A DNA stretch of 57,270 nt from an uncultured Lachnospiraceae bacterium (GCA_902476265.1 CABSCP010000031.1:1-57270), one strand, 5' to 3'. Positions 49,543-57,270 are shown, numbered from the stretch's first letter. The notes: generated from the letters alone by a model not told the origin. Numbers and translations: made by a program.

Positions 49543-50457
49543 TCAGCTGTCTCCGTCCCCCTGTAAAAAGGAAGGAAGATCCAGGGCAAGATCCCCGTTT
49601 CCGGATGCTTCCTCCGCCAAAAAAGAAGGCAGAATGCCCCTGTCCTGCACGGGAGAATGCCCCTGCACTTTCCGGTATGCCCTGTAAAAGGAAGAATAAT
49701 CCGAAAAGCCAGTCCGAAGCGCGGCTTCCTGGGCACTGCACCCGGCGGTGAGCAGCTGCCGCGCGATGGCGATCCGCTTGTGCAGCAGATAGTCCATAAC
49801 GGTAGTGCCGGTCGCTTTGCGGAATACTTTGTTCAGATAATGCTTGCTGATAAAGAAGTGCTCCGATAAAAAATCCAATGTGACGTTTTTTTCCAGGTTC
49901 CGGTTCAAATAACGGATCACGTCCGTAACGGTGTTGGAAACAGGATGCCCTGCAGACGTGCCCTGACATGCCCGGCTCATCACCATAATACGGGAAAGCA
50001 GCGCCTCCACGGAAACGGAGAGCATCATTTCCGTAACGTCGTGATCGGGAAAAGCACAGTCCTCCAACGCATCCAGACAGGAAGGGATCCCGTAACGGTC
50101 TACCTGTTCAAAATAAATCCTCTGTACCGGCTCCCTTTCAAAGGAAGGAAAAACGGAAAGCAGAAAAGAGCGCCGGTCTACCGACAGGATGTCGGGATGA
50201 AAGTGAATGGAAAATCTTTTATAAGTGCGGGTATCGTTGATCCTGACGCCGTGGAAAACATGCGGGGACAGCAGAAGAAGGCTGTTCGGCGTGGGTTTAT
50301 AGGCCTGCCCTTCAACCAGATAATCCACATCCCCGTCGAGAAAAAAATAGACCTCATAAAAATTGTGACAGTGCAGGTTATAGGTCCGGGTGGGGAGACT
50401 GCTTTCGGAATAGCCCAGACGGACCAGATCGGTTGAAATATGAGCGGATGGATTCAT
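49543..50457 (-). CDS. AraC-family regulator
   Basis: A 304-residue regulator with a cupin N-terminus (about 20-125: LHCHNFYEVYFFLDGDVDYL and NSLLLLSPHVFHGV, which carry the sugar-binding cupin patches). The AraC domain (about 175-275) has VTLDFLSEHFFISKHYLNKV and AQEAALRTGFSDYSSFYRAY. AAGGAG lies 11 bases before the ATG at 50457; the GTG at 50469 overlaps it and is not used. It is divergent from the isomerase/oxidoreductase cassette, and the intergenic space holds a foldback element and direct repeats 21 bp apart, so it probably controls that cassette. Confidence 0.9.
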   Translation of the reverse strand: MNPSAHISTDLVRLGYSESSLPTRTYNLHCHNFYEVYFFLDGDVDYLVEGQAYKPTPNSLLLLSPHVFHGVRINDTRTYKRFSIHFHPDILSVDRRSFLLSVFPSFEREPVQRIYFEQVDRYGIPSCLDALEDCAFPDHDVTEMMLSVSVEALLSRIMVMSRACQGTSAGHPVSNTVTDVIRYLNRNLEKNVTLDFLSEHFFISKHYLNKVFRKATGTTVMDYLLHKRIAIARQLLTAGCSAQEAALRTGFSDYSSFYRAYRKVQGHSPVQDRGILPSFLAEEASGNGDLALDLPSFLQGDGDS

Positions 50458-50495
50458 GAAACAGCACACTCCTTCGGATGATTAATATAGAACAG

Positions 50496-50623
50496 CCCGA
50501 ATGCACCAAACCGCTGCAGCTCACCTGCCCTGCGGTCTTCCGGCACCCCTGTCCCCTGTGCTGGCCGCGGTGGTGCCGGAAGACCGCAGGGCAGGTGAGC
50601 TGCAGAGGTTTGGTGCGTTCGGG
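50496..50623. repeat. Near-perfect 128-bp foldback element
   Basis: Arms of 52 bases (50496-50547 and 50572-50623) pair with 50 Watson-Crick pairs, one G-U pair and one mismatch (513/606) around a 24-base loop. The ends are CCCGAATGCACC and GGTGCGTTCGGG. ACAG stands immediately outside both ends in the same orientation (50492-50495 and 50624-50627), as a target-site duplication would. The two features together suggest a miniature inverted-repeat transposable element. A TTTTTT run (50631-50636) follows it, so it could end transcription as well. Confidence 0.75.
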
Positions 50624-50715
50624 ACAGTATTTTTTAAGGATAATCTGTAAGCAGAATACCATGATTTTCTGATCCGTTCAACATTATTTTTATGGGCGGA
50701 TAATACAGCTATATT

Positions 50716-50770
50716 TGCAATATAAAAGCACTCAAATGCAATGGCAATTTTTCCGCCGGCGGGCTATGAT
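50716..50770 (+). promoter_or_regulatory. Paired repeat and promoter of the oxidoreductase cassette
   Basis: TGCAAT occurs at 50716 and 50737, 21 bp apart, in similar surroundings (W-T-T/A-T-GCAAT). TATGAT (50765-50770) is the likely -10 box, and the position of the -35 box (50742-50747) touches the second repeat. The geometry matches that of the GH3 promoter at 11575, where the repeat also contains GCAAT. Confidence 0.45.
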
Positions 50771-50830
50771 ATTCGCAAGTGAATCCGGTGAAAAACAAAA
50801 CGCAAAATGCCGGAAACAGGAGGATACAGG

Positions 50831-51616
50831 ATGCAGACAGGAGCGCAGCTATACACCGTGAGGGCGTATACACAGAACGAAAGAGACTTTTCCTACACCA
50901 TCGGGAGAATTGCAGAAATGGGTTATAAAACCGTACAGATTTCAGCCGTGGGCAAAGAGCTTACGCCGGAAAAAATCCGGGAAATCTGTGACCGCGCCGG
51001 TTTAAAAATCGTTTTGACCCACAGCGATGTGAACCGGATTTTATATGATACCGACAGGCTGATTGCAGAGCATGAGATTCTGGGCTGTAAGTACATTGGA
51101 CTGGGCGCTATGCCGGATAAATACAGGACAAAAGAATGGATTTCCCATTTCATGGAGGATTTTTCAGAGCCTGCCAAAAAGATTGCGGCTTCGGGAAAAC
51201 TTCTGATGTATCACAATCACAATTTTGAATTTCAGAAGCTTGCGCCTTCGGCAGAAAACGGCGTAACGCGTGAAAAGCGGATCATCGAATATCTGATGGA
51301 GGGATTTTCAGCGGATGAGATGGGCTTTACCCTGGATACCTATTGGGTGGCGGCTGCGGGAGCGGATGTGTGTCAGTGGATTTCGCTTTTAAAGGACAGA
51401 ATCCCCTGTGTCCATGTAAAGGATATGGCGGTGGACGGGTTTACACAGGTGATGGCGCCGGTGATGGAAGGAAATCTCAACTGGCCGGCCATCTTGGAAG
51501 CGTTGGAGAAATCGGTCTGCAAGTATCTGCTGGTGGAACAGGATACCTGTCAGGGAAGCCCCTTCGACTGTCTTTTAACCAGTTACCGGAATCTGAGCAG
51601 AGCAGGATACAGATAG
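50831..51616 (+). CDS. Sugar phosphate isomerase/epimerase-like TIM barrel
   Basis: A 261-residue protein of the xylose-isomerase-like TIM-barrel superfamily. GAQLYTVRAYTQNERDFSYT starts the barrel. LMYHNHNFEF (about 127-136) and MGFTLDTYWVAAAG (about 166-179) hold the Glu, Asp and His residues that bind the metal in relatives, and VHVKDMAVDGF and LLVEQDTCQGSP close it. AGGAGG lies 7 bases before the ATG at 50831. It leads a cassette with two Gfo/Idh oxidoreductases and another barrel, which fits sugar keto-derivative handling. The exact reaction is unknown. Confidence 0.88.
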   Translation: MQTGAQLYTVRAYTQNERDFSYTIGRIAEMGYKTVQISAVGKELTPEKIREICDRAGLKIVLTHSDVNRILYDTDRLIAEHEILGCKYIGLGAMPDKYRTKEWISHFMEDFSEPAKKIAASGKLLMYHNHNFEFQKLAPSAENGVTREKRIIEYLMEGFSADEMGFTLDTYWVAAAGADVCQWISLLKDRIPCVHVKDMAVDGFTQVMAPVMEGNLNWPAILEALEKSVCKYLLVEQDTCQGSPFDCLLTSYRNLSRAGYR

Positions 51617-51626
51617 GAGAAAAGTC

Positions 51627-52802
51627 ATGGAAAAAGTGAGACTTGGTGTAATCGGAATCGGAAATATGGGAAGCGGGCACTGTCTGTCCATTGTGGAAGG
51701 CAAAACGCCGGAAATAAAGCTGGCGGCGGTGGCCGATCTGCGGGAGACCAGACGGCAGTGGGCCAGGGAAAATCTGCCCGGTGAGATCCGCATTTTTGAA
51801 GACGGGGATGCCCTGATCGCATCGGGCTGCTGCGATGCGGTGCTGGTGGCAACCCCTCATTATGACCATCCGGTACTCGTAAAAAAGGCTTTTGCCCACG
51901 GACTGCATGCTCTCTGTGAAAAGCCGGCGGGGGTTTATACAAAGCAGGTGCGGGAAATGAATGAAGCAGCTGCCAGGACGGACCGGGTATTTGCCATGAT
52001 GTTTAATCAGCGGACCAACTGTGTATACCGGAAAATGTATGAAATCGTGCACGGCGGAGCATACGGAAAGATCAAACGTGTGAACTGGATTGTGACGGAC
52101 TGGTACCGCACCCAGGCTTACTATAATTCCGGCGGCTGGCGCGCTACCTGGGCGGGAGAGGGCGGAGGTGTGCTGTTGAACCAATGCCCTCACAATCTGG
52201 ATTTGCTGCAGTGGATCTGCGGGATGCCCCAAAAAGTTCAGGCCTTCTGTCATATCGGAAAATGGCACGATATCGAAGTGGAAGATGATGTGACCGCTTA
52301 TCTGGAATTTCCCAATGGAGCAACCGGTGTTTTTGTCACCAGCACAGGGGATGCTCCCGGCACCAACCGCTTCGAGATTGACCTGGAGAGAGGAAAGCTG
52401 GTCTGTGAAAATGATGAGCTGAAATTTTATGAACTGGAAGTCAATGAACGGGAGTATTGTTATACCGCCACAGAGGGCTTTGTCAAACCGGCAGGGCAGG
52501 AACGCATTCTGACCACGGACGGGAAAAACCCTCAGCATATCGGGGTCCTCAATGCTTTTGCAGGGGCGGTTTTAAGAGGGGATGCGCTGGTCGCCCGGGG
52601 AGAGGAAGGAATAAACGGCCTGACCCTGTCCAATGCCATGCATCTGTCCGCCTGGACAGGGCAGCCGGTGGAGATTCCGTTTGATGAGGAACTGTTTTTG
52701 GAAAAACTGAATGAATTACGGAAAAATTCCCGGATAAAAGAAGTCGTACAGGAAGTGACATTTTCCACCGCGGGAAGCTACGGTTCGAAGGAGAAAGTAT
52801 GA
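51627..52802 (+). CDS. Gfo/Idh/MocA-family oxidoreductase (first copy)
   Basis: A 391-residue NAD(P)-dependent oxidoreductase. Rossmann fold: LGVIGIGNMGSGH with G10, G12 and G15. The catalytic lysine is in CEKPAGVY (about 100), and the conserved NQCPHNLDLLQWICG helix holds the His. It has no signal peptide. Family members oxidise or reduce hydroxyl groups on sugars or inositols. AGGAG lies 6 bases before the ATG; its end overlaps the second oxidoreductase by ATGA. The C-terminal tail after about 360 is longer than in the second copy. Confidence 0.92.
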   Translation: MEKVRLGVIGIGNMGSGHCLSIVEGKTPEIKLAAVADLRETRRQWARENLPGEIRIFEDGDALIASGCCDAVLVATPHYDHPVLVKKAFAHGLHALCEKPAGVYTKQVREMNEAAARTDRVFAMMFNQRTNCVYRKMYEIVHGGAYGKIKRVNWIVTDWYRTQAYYNSGGWRATWAGEGGGVLLNQCPHNLDLLQWICGMPQKVQAFCHIGKWHDIEVEDDVTAYLEFPNGATGVFVTSTGDAPGTNRFEIDLERGKLVCENDELKFYELEVNEREYCYTATEGFVKPAGQERILTTDGKNPQHIGVLNAFAGAVLRGDALVARGEEGINGLTLSNAMHLSAWTGQPVEIPFDEELFLEKLNELRKNSRIKEVVQEVTFSTAGSYGSKEKV

Positions 52803-53827
52803 AAACAGTGATTGCAGGCTGCGGGAATATCGGAGCGGTGCATGCGGCCTGTGTGGTCGGTATGGAGGCAGGATGCCTGACAGGTTTTGCCGATATCAGA
52901 GAGGACAGGGCGCGGGAATTTGCGGCGAAATATGGCGGCAGAGCCTATCAGAATCTGGAAGATATGATGGAGACGGAAAAACCGGACGTTCTGCATATCT
53001 GTACCCCTCATTTTCTGCACGTCCCGATGGCGCTGTACGGGCTTTCCCATGGCGTCCATGTGTTCATGGAAAAACCGCCGGTAATTTCGCAAGAACAGCT
53101 GGCAGAACTTATGCAGGGAACGGCTGCCTTTGACCGAAGGCTTGGTTTTTGCTTCCAAAATCGTTATAACGCCGGGGTGAAAGAAGTTAGAGCGCTTTTA
53201 AACTCCGGAAAAGCGGGAAAAGTGCTGGGAGCGAGAGGGATTGTGACCTGGAGCCGGGATGAAAATTATTACTCGCAAAGCGGCTGGAGAGGAAAGATCG
53301 CCACGGAGGGCGGCGGTGCGCTGATCAATCAGGCCATTCATACCATGGACCTTCTGGTGTCTTTCATGGGAAAACCGATATCCGTTGAAGCGGGAGCACA
53401 AAATCACCATCTCAAGGGGGTCATTGAAGTGGAGGATACGCTGGAAGCTTATATCCGGTTTGAACAGGGAACGGCCTGCTTTTATGCCACTACCGCTTAT
53501 ATGACAGATGCGCCGACGCTCATCGAACTGGTCTGCGAAAAAATGACCATACGGTTGGAAGAACCGGAGGTTACGTTGTTTTATCCGGACGGCAGGAAGG
53601 AAAGATGGCAGGCAGAGAAAAAAGAGGTTTTGGGAAAGAGCTACTGGGGAGCCGGGCACAGGGACTGTATCGAAGACTTTTACCGCTGCATCCGTTTGGG
53701 AGAACGATTTCCCCAGGATCTGGAAGGAATCTATGACACCGCCGTCCTGATGCTGGGGACCTATGAATCCGCCAAAAGCGGGAGTGTGGTAAATTTACTA
53801 CGAAAGTCTCGGCAAGCGTCGGTGTGA
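52799..53827 (+). CDS. Gfo/Idh/MocA-family oxidoreductase (second copy)
   Basis: A 342-residue oxidoreductase with TVIAGCGNIGAVHA for the cofactor, MEKPPVIS with the catalytic Lys, and GALINQAIHTMDLLVSFMG with the active-site His. It overlaps the first copy (ATGA), so the two are made together; they differ enough to act on different substrates or in opposite directions. The last nine codons and the stop lie inside the first arms of a structured repeat (53802-53929), so its C-terminal end (LRKSRQASV) is probably built by that element. Cytoplasmic. Confidence 0.92.
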   Translation: MKTVIAGCGNIGAVHAACVVGMEAGCLTGFADIREDRAREFAAKYGGRAYQNLEDMMETEKPDVLHICTPHFLHVPMALYGLSHGVHVFMEKPPVISQEQLAELMQGTAAFDRRLGFCFQNRYNAGVKEVRALLNSGKAGKVLGARGIVTWSRDENYYSQSGWRGKIATEGGGALINQAIHTMDLLVSFMGKPISVEAGAQNHHLKGVIEVEDTLEAYIRFEQGTACFYATTAYMTDAPTLIELVCEKMTIRLEEPEVTLFYPDGRKERWQAEKKEVLGKSYWGAGHRDCIEDFYRCIRLGERFPQDLEGIYDTAVLMLGTYESAKSGSVVNLLRKSRQASV

Positions 53828-53929
53828 ATGGGCACGCTTGCTTGCAGCTTCACACCGACGGCGATTGCGGGAGTGCATAGCACGGAGCAATCGACTTTCA
53901 TCTATGGTGATGTCTGCACAAGCAGACAT
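53802..53929. repeat. Structured multi-hairpin element overlapping a gene end
   Basis: GAAAGTC (53802-53808) and GACTTTC (53893-53899) close a three-way junction. Inside it CGTCGGTGTGAA (53817-53828) pairs perfectly with TTCACACCGACG (53849-53860), and GATTGC (53863-53868) pairs with GCAATC (53887-53892) around a nested GTGC/GCAC stem. A further hairpin ATGTCTGC/GCAGACAT lies at 53910-53929. Stems follow one another with few spare bases. It is not a tRNA: no T-loop or acceptor end is present. It might be a mobile repeat or an RNA element. Confidence 0.65.
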
Positions 53930-53952
53930 GTCCGTTTAGAAAGGAAATGAGA

Positions 53953-54810
53953 ATGGAACGAAGAAGATTAGCGAATGCAAAAATCAGCTGTTTTGCGGAC
54001 GAAATTGATCCTTCCGTGGACAGACAGCTGGAACTTTTACACAGACTCGGAATCAAGTGGATTGAATTCAGGAGCGGAGACGGCAGGAATGTGGCGGATT
54101 ATACGGAAAAGGAAGCACTGCTTTTAAAAGAAAAGCTGGAGGCTGCGGGGATCGGGATTTCCGCGTTGGGATCGCCTATTGGAAAGATAGAAATCACTCA
54201 GGATTTCGAGCCCCATTTCCAAAAGTTTAAAGGACTGGCGCAGCTGGCCGATATCTGGGAAACAGGAAGCATCAGAATGTTCAGCTTCTATGTCCCGGAA
54301 GGAGAAGCAGACATCTGGCGTGACGAAGTGATGCGCCGGACGCAGCGCATGGTGGATTACGCCGCGCAAAAAAATCTGCTTTTGCTGCACGAAAATGAAA
54401 AGGGGATTTATGGGGACACGGCGCCCCGCTGCCTGGAGCTGATGCGGGAATTTTACGGAGAAAATTTCCGGTGTACTTTTGACTTCGCGAATTTCGTGCA
54501 GTGCAGGCAGGATACCATGGAAGCCTATGAAATGCTGAAGCCCTACATTTCTTATGTCCATGTGAAGGATGCGCTTTGGGAAACGGGAGAAGTGGTGCCC
54601 GCCGGACAAGGAGACGGACAGCTGGCTGCAATTTTTGAAAAATTGGATAACAGTGGTTATCAGGGCTTTTTGAGCCTGGAGCCTCATCTGGCTGATTTTG
54701 CAGGATTAAAAATGCTGGAAAAGGATGCAAAAGAAAGAAAATGTACAGACGGGGAAGCCGCTTTTTGCATGGCCTATGATGCGCTTGAAAAATTGATCCA
54801 TCTTTCTTAA
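53953..54810 (+). CDS. Sugar phosphate isomerase/epimerase-like TIM barrel
   Basis: A 285-residue xylose-isomerase-like barrel. ISCFADEIDPSVDRQLELLH starts it, WIEFRSGDGRN follows, LLLHENEKGIYGD (about 137-149) holds a metal Glu, FRCTFDFANFVQ holds an Asp, and SYVHVKDALWETGEVVPAGQ and LSLEPHLADF hold the later His/Asp and Glu. AAAGGA lies 7 bases before the ATG at 53953, which is preferred to the one at 53947. The gene stands right after the structured element. It is the second barrel of the cassette, only distantly similar to the one at 50831. Confidence 0.9.
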   Translation: MERRRLANAKISCFADEIDPSVDRQLELLHRLGIKWIEFRSGDGRNVADYTEKEALLLKEKLEAAGIGISALGSPIGKIEITQDFEPHFQKFKGLAQLADIWETGSIRMFSFYVPEGEADIWRDEVMRRTQRMVDYAAQKNLLLLHENEKGIYGDTAPRCLELMREFYGENFRCTFDFANFVQCRQDTMEAYEMLKPYISYVHVKDALWETGEVVPAGQGDGQLAAIFEKLDNSGYQGFLSLEPHLADFAGLKMLEKDAKERKCTDGEAAFCMAYDALEKLIHLS

Positions 54811-54945
54811 AAAGTATAGCAAATTCCTTAAATTTTACACTTTTTTAAAGACGGCTGTTCTGCAAAAATAAAGAGACGGATGAAAGAAGGGATGAGGCAG
54901 AAAAATGTCTGTCCGGATAAAGTGAAAATGGGAGGAAGTTTGGAG

Positions 54946-56139
54946 ATGCTTTCAAAAAAGGAACAACGGTGGCTTTCGGAGACGCTTGCGAAATTTGAAA
55001 AAAAGATGGAACTGGTCTGTGAAAGATCCCGGGACAAAATACCGGCCACAATGATAGACGGGATCCATGACGATCGTTCGGAGAAGACGAAGCAGTGGCG
55101 GCCGGACGACGGAATCTATTGGTGGACCAACGGCTTTTGGGGCGGAATGCTCTGGATGATGTATGAAAGGACCGGAGACGAAAAGTATGCCCGGGCAGCG
55201 CGGATTTCCGAAGAAAAATTAGATGCCTGCTTTATCGGTTACGATGGACTGCACCATGATGTGGGTTTTATGTGGATGCCTACCGCTGTTGCGGACTGGC
55301 GGCTGACAAAAAATCCGGATTCCAGGCGAAGGGCCATGCATGCGGCCAATCTTCTGGCAGGGCGCTTCAACCCGGCGGGCAAATTTCTGAGGGCCTGGAA
55401 TGACATTCCGGAATCCGATGACGACACCAGAGGCTGGGCCATCATAGACAGCATGTTCAATATCACACTGCTGTACTGGGCTTATGAGGAATCGAAAGAT
55501 CCCCGTTTTAAGCACATCGCCATGCAGCATGCGGACACGCTGACGGAACATTTTATACGGCCTGACGGTTCCGTGCGCCACATTGTGGAATTTGACCCGG
55601 AAACGGGAGAATTTGTCCGGGATTACGGCGGACAGGGATATGCACAGGGCTCTTCCTGGACCAGAGGACAGACCTGGGGCCTGTATGGCTTCGTGCTCAG
55701 CTATGTGCATACGGGAAAGCAGGAATATCTGGATACAGCCAAGCGGATCGCCCACTATTTTATCGCCAACATTCCCGAGGACGGCCTGATCCCGGTGGAT
55801 TTCCGGCAGCCCGCAGCAGAGGAGACAAAGGAAAGCGGAGCGGCCATGTCGGAGGCATGGTACGATGATACCGCGGCGGCCGTGGCCTCCTGCGGCCTGA
55901 TCGAAATTGCGAAACAGGTGCCGGAGTGCGAAAAGAAAATGTATCTGAATGCAGCCTTAAAGCTTCTTCATGCATTGGCTGAAAAACATTGTGACTGGGA
56001 CGCACAGACCGATTGCTTTTTGACGCACTGCAGCGGTGCTTATCATGATAAAAAGCATAACTATTCACTGGTATATGCGGACAGCTATTTCCTGGAAGCC
56101 CTGCTAAAACTGGAAGGCAGAGAATTTTTGTTATGGTAG
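54946..56139 (+). CDS. GH88 unsaturated glucuronyl hydrolase
   Basis: A 397-residue alpha/alpha-barrel enzyme that removes a 4,5-unsaturated uronic acid from oligosaccharides made by polysaccharide lyases. WWTNGFWGGMLWMMYERTGD, HHDVGFMWMPTAVADW and YAQGSSWTRGQTWGLYGFVL are family segments; the two Asp residues in HDVGFMW and in AIIDSMFN are the expected catalytic pair. No signal peptide. GGGAGG lies 10 bases before the ATG at 54946. The gap to the TIM-barrel gene is 135 bases without a clear terminator, so it may be the last gene of that cassette. The source glycan might be a glycosaminoglycan or pectin; no lyase is in the window. Confidence 0.93.
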   Translation: MLSKKEQRWLSETLAKFEKKMELVCERSRDKIPATMIDGIHDDRSEKTKQWRPDDGIYWWTNGFWGGMLWMMYERTGDEKYARAARISEEKLDACFIGYDGLHHDVGFMWMPTAVADWRLTKNPDSRRRAMHAANLLAGRFNPAGKFLRAWNDIPESDDDTRGWAIIDSMFNITLLYWAYEESKDPRFKHIAMQHADTLTEHFIRPDGSVRHIVEFDPETGEFVRDYGGQGYAQGSSWTRGQTWGLYGFVLSYVHTGKQEYLDTAKRIAHYFIANIPEDGLIPVDFRQPAAEETKESGAAMSEAWYDDTAAAVASCGLIEIAKQVPECEKKMYLNAALKLLHALAEKHCDWDAQTDCFLTHCSGAYHDKKHNYSLVYADSYFLEALLKLEGREFLLW

Positions 56140-56183
56140 GAGAGAGATATAGAACTGACTGTCAATGAAATCACCGCAATAAA

Positions 56184-56230
56184 TCCCCTCAGTGTACAAG
56201 GAGGCACACACCCTTTGTACACTGAGGGGA
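56184..56230. terminator. Bidirectional hairpin between convergent genes
   Basis: CCCCTCAGTGTACAA (56185-56199) pairs perfectly with TTGTACACTGAGGGG (56215-56229), plus one more T-A pair at the base. It separates the GH88 gene from the lipoprotein gene. A uridine run is not evident on either side, so it may act as a weak terminator. Confidence 0.65.
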
Positions 56231-56236
56231 ATCGCT

Positions 56237-56959
56237 TTACTGCTCAGGCCGATTTTCGTCTGATAGAACAAAACGGTTCCAGACAGCAGGATATTCCCCG
56301 TCCCAGGAAACCGTGCCATAAACACCATCCGTTCCGTCCTTTACAGAGCTTCCGGCCACGCTATTGATTCCCAGCATTTCCATCGCTGTTTTGACGGAAG
56401 TTTCACCTGAGAATTCCGGATAAACGGCACGGTAATATTCCCACATAATTTCCTTCTGACGTTCTGTCAGATCTTCCCATTTTATGGAGATCCCCAGACT
56501 GCTTTTTGCGACGGCATCCTTGAGTTTGCCGGACGTTTCAACGGAATCTGCCAATAGATCGATATAGATTCTGCTCAATCCGATGTCCCATGCCGGTTCG
56601 CTGTTCTTTGTTACAAAGACAAAACTGGCACGGATCGGGATATCGTGAAAATACATGTCGTCGCAAATGATAGTTTGCAGCGTTCTTGATGGCTGATTGC
56701 CCTGCAATCCCTCTGCCGGAATGACTTCTTCTTCCAGCTTCACCGCTGTTTCTTTCAGGTCCAGGGCTTTTAAAACCTCCTGTTGTGACATACCCCATTG
56801 TAAGGAATCCAGGGCGAATACGACAGCGGTTTCCGAAGGCACCCCATTCAGCCTTTCCACCCTGTTCCCACAGCCGGTGAGCATACCGGCGGATATGATG
56901 AGTAAAAGAGAGAGAAAAAAAAGCGCGCCGTACTTTAAACTGTTTTGGACAATGTTCAA
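56237..56959 (-). CDS. Lipoprotein of unknown function
   Basis: A 240-residue exported lipoprotein. The signal helix is followed by the lipobox GMLTGC (C near residue 30). The mature part has VFALDSLQWGMSQQEVLKAL, which is like the start of small repeat domains of SmpA/OmlA or BamE type (a turn with W-G-M/T-...-V), then strands such as TIICDDMYFHDIPIRASFVF. Such a domain could bind another envelope protein, but the match is weak. TTG at 56959 is placed 7 bases after AAAGGAGG and is preferred to the GTG at 56965. It is a single gene with its own terminator. No function can be given. Confidence 0.68.
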   Translation of the reverse strand: MNIVQNSLKYGALFFLSLLLIISAGMLTGCGNRVERLNGVPSETAVVFALDSLQWGMSQQEVLKALDLKETAVKLEEEVIPAEGLQGNQPSRTLQTIICDDMYFHDIPIRASFVFVTKNSEPAWDIGLSRIYIDLLADSVETSGKLKDAVAKSSLGISIKWEDLTERQKEIMWEYYRAVYPEFSGETSVKTAMEMLGINSVAGSSVKDGTDGVYGTVSWDGEYPAVWNRFVLSDENRPEQ

Positions 56960-57224
56960 ACACACACCTCCTTTTCAAAGATCATTTTGCACAGTAAGGT
57001 TCTTAAAAATGGTCGATATCATAAAAAACTTTATATTATAATTATACAATAATTATTTTCCTGAATACAACTAAGAATTCTTCGGATTTTTTTGCTGTCA
57101 CAGAGCGGGGCCCCTTCGCTTGTGGGAAAGCGCGTTTCATGGTATTATGATCATGTTTTTATTCCCGTCTTTAGGATTTAACACTATAAAAGTTTAGGAC
57201 TTTCCTTTACCCCGATCACCTTCC

Positions 57225-57249
57225 AGTCAGCATATTTGCTGGCTTTTTT
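57225..57249 (+). terminator. Intrinsic terminator near the right edge
   Basis: AGTCAGC (57225-57231) pairs with GCTGGCT (57238-57244), with one T-G pair and a 6-base loop, followed by TTTTTT. No gene ends just before it on the + strand: the stretch 56960-57224 is AT-rich, with only the upstream region of the lipoprotein gene and no open frame I can support. It may end a small RNA or a transcript entering from the left. Confidence 0.6.
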
Positions 57250-57270
57250 GTTGTCCCAAAAAAATTGACA

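Noticed and set aside
53802..53899. Cloverleaf-like fold considered as a tRNA
   Set aside because: No conserved T-loop, anticodon stem of the right length or CCA-compatible acceptor stem, and it overlaps a coding region.
54811..54945. A terminator between the second TIM-barrel gene and the GH88 gene
   Set aside because: The gap has T-rich runs but no stem before them, so read-through into GH88 is likely.

Overview
The window looks like part of a Lachnospiraceae-type (Bacillota, Clostridia) chromosome, probably from a gut carbohydrate degrader. The pointers are strong AGGAGG ribosome sites, sigma-A-type promoters, Spy/LacF-style sugar ABC importers, YesM/YesN two-component pairs, many AraC regulators and a dense set of glycoside hydrolases. 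The genus cannot be fixed from the sequence alone. No rRNA, tRNA, CRISPR array or intact transposase was seen.

Layout. 1-52: the 3' end of a group II intron, cut by the window edge. 72-4693: M28 peptidase, AraC/GyrI-like regulator, creatininase-family amidohydrolase and a PLP-dependent O-acetylhomoserine sulfhydrylase. 4931-10491: a complete sugar ABC operon (ATPase, two permeases, a substrate-binding lipoprotein with an unusual C-terminal membrane helix) followed by an OB-fold-like lipoprotein. 10550-14043: AraC regulator divergent from a domain-permuted GH3 enzyme, with paired 21-bp-spaced direct repeats at the promoter. 14229-15377: an AT-rich membrane TPR protein. 15501-25687: histidine kinase/NarL-type regulator, then a second sugar ABC importer without its own ATPase, a GH35-like enzyme and a DUF5107/TPR protein. 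25766-31919: AraC regulator, zinc alcohol dehydrogenase, aldo/keto reductase, fucose mutarotase, GH29 fucosidase and a GH43-like enzyme. 31948-36200: LysR regulator, small protein, DUF3737 protein, Fe-S aldo/keto reductase, DUF2000 protein and flavodoxin. 36383-39805: ogt, an OLD-family ATPase/TOPRIM nuclease and a transglutaminase-like protein in one tight operon. 39809-40679: remains of a response regulator, its sensor kinase and a small membrane protein. 40771-49498: GH43 xylosidase, a third ABC importer without ATPase, and a YesM/YesN pair. 49543-56139: AraC regulator divergent from a cassette of two TIM-barrel isomerases, two Gfo/Idh/MocA oxidoreductases and a GH88 unsaturated glucuronyl hydrolase. 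56237-56959: a lipoprotein of unknown role.

How it fits together. The genes read as several adjoining glycan-utilisation units, each with its own sensor or AraC regulator, importer and/or hydrolases. Oligosaccharides are imported by the three ABC systems; the two that lack an ATPase may share the MsmK-like ATPase at 4931. GH3, GH35, GH29, GH43 and GH88 enzymes without visible signal peptides would then cut them in the cytoplasm. The Gfo/Idh and TIM-barrel cassette suggests an oxidative (keto-sugar) route for one glycoside class.

The most interesting unexplained items are the ogt-OLD-transglutaminase operon, the oxidoreductase/isomerase/GH88 cassette, a 128-bp almost perfect foldback element flanked by a 4-bp direct repeat, a multi-hairpin element that overlaps the end of an oxidoreductase gene, and the decayed two-component system.
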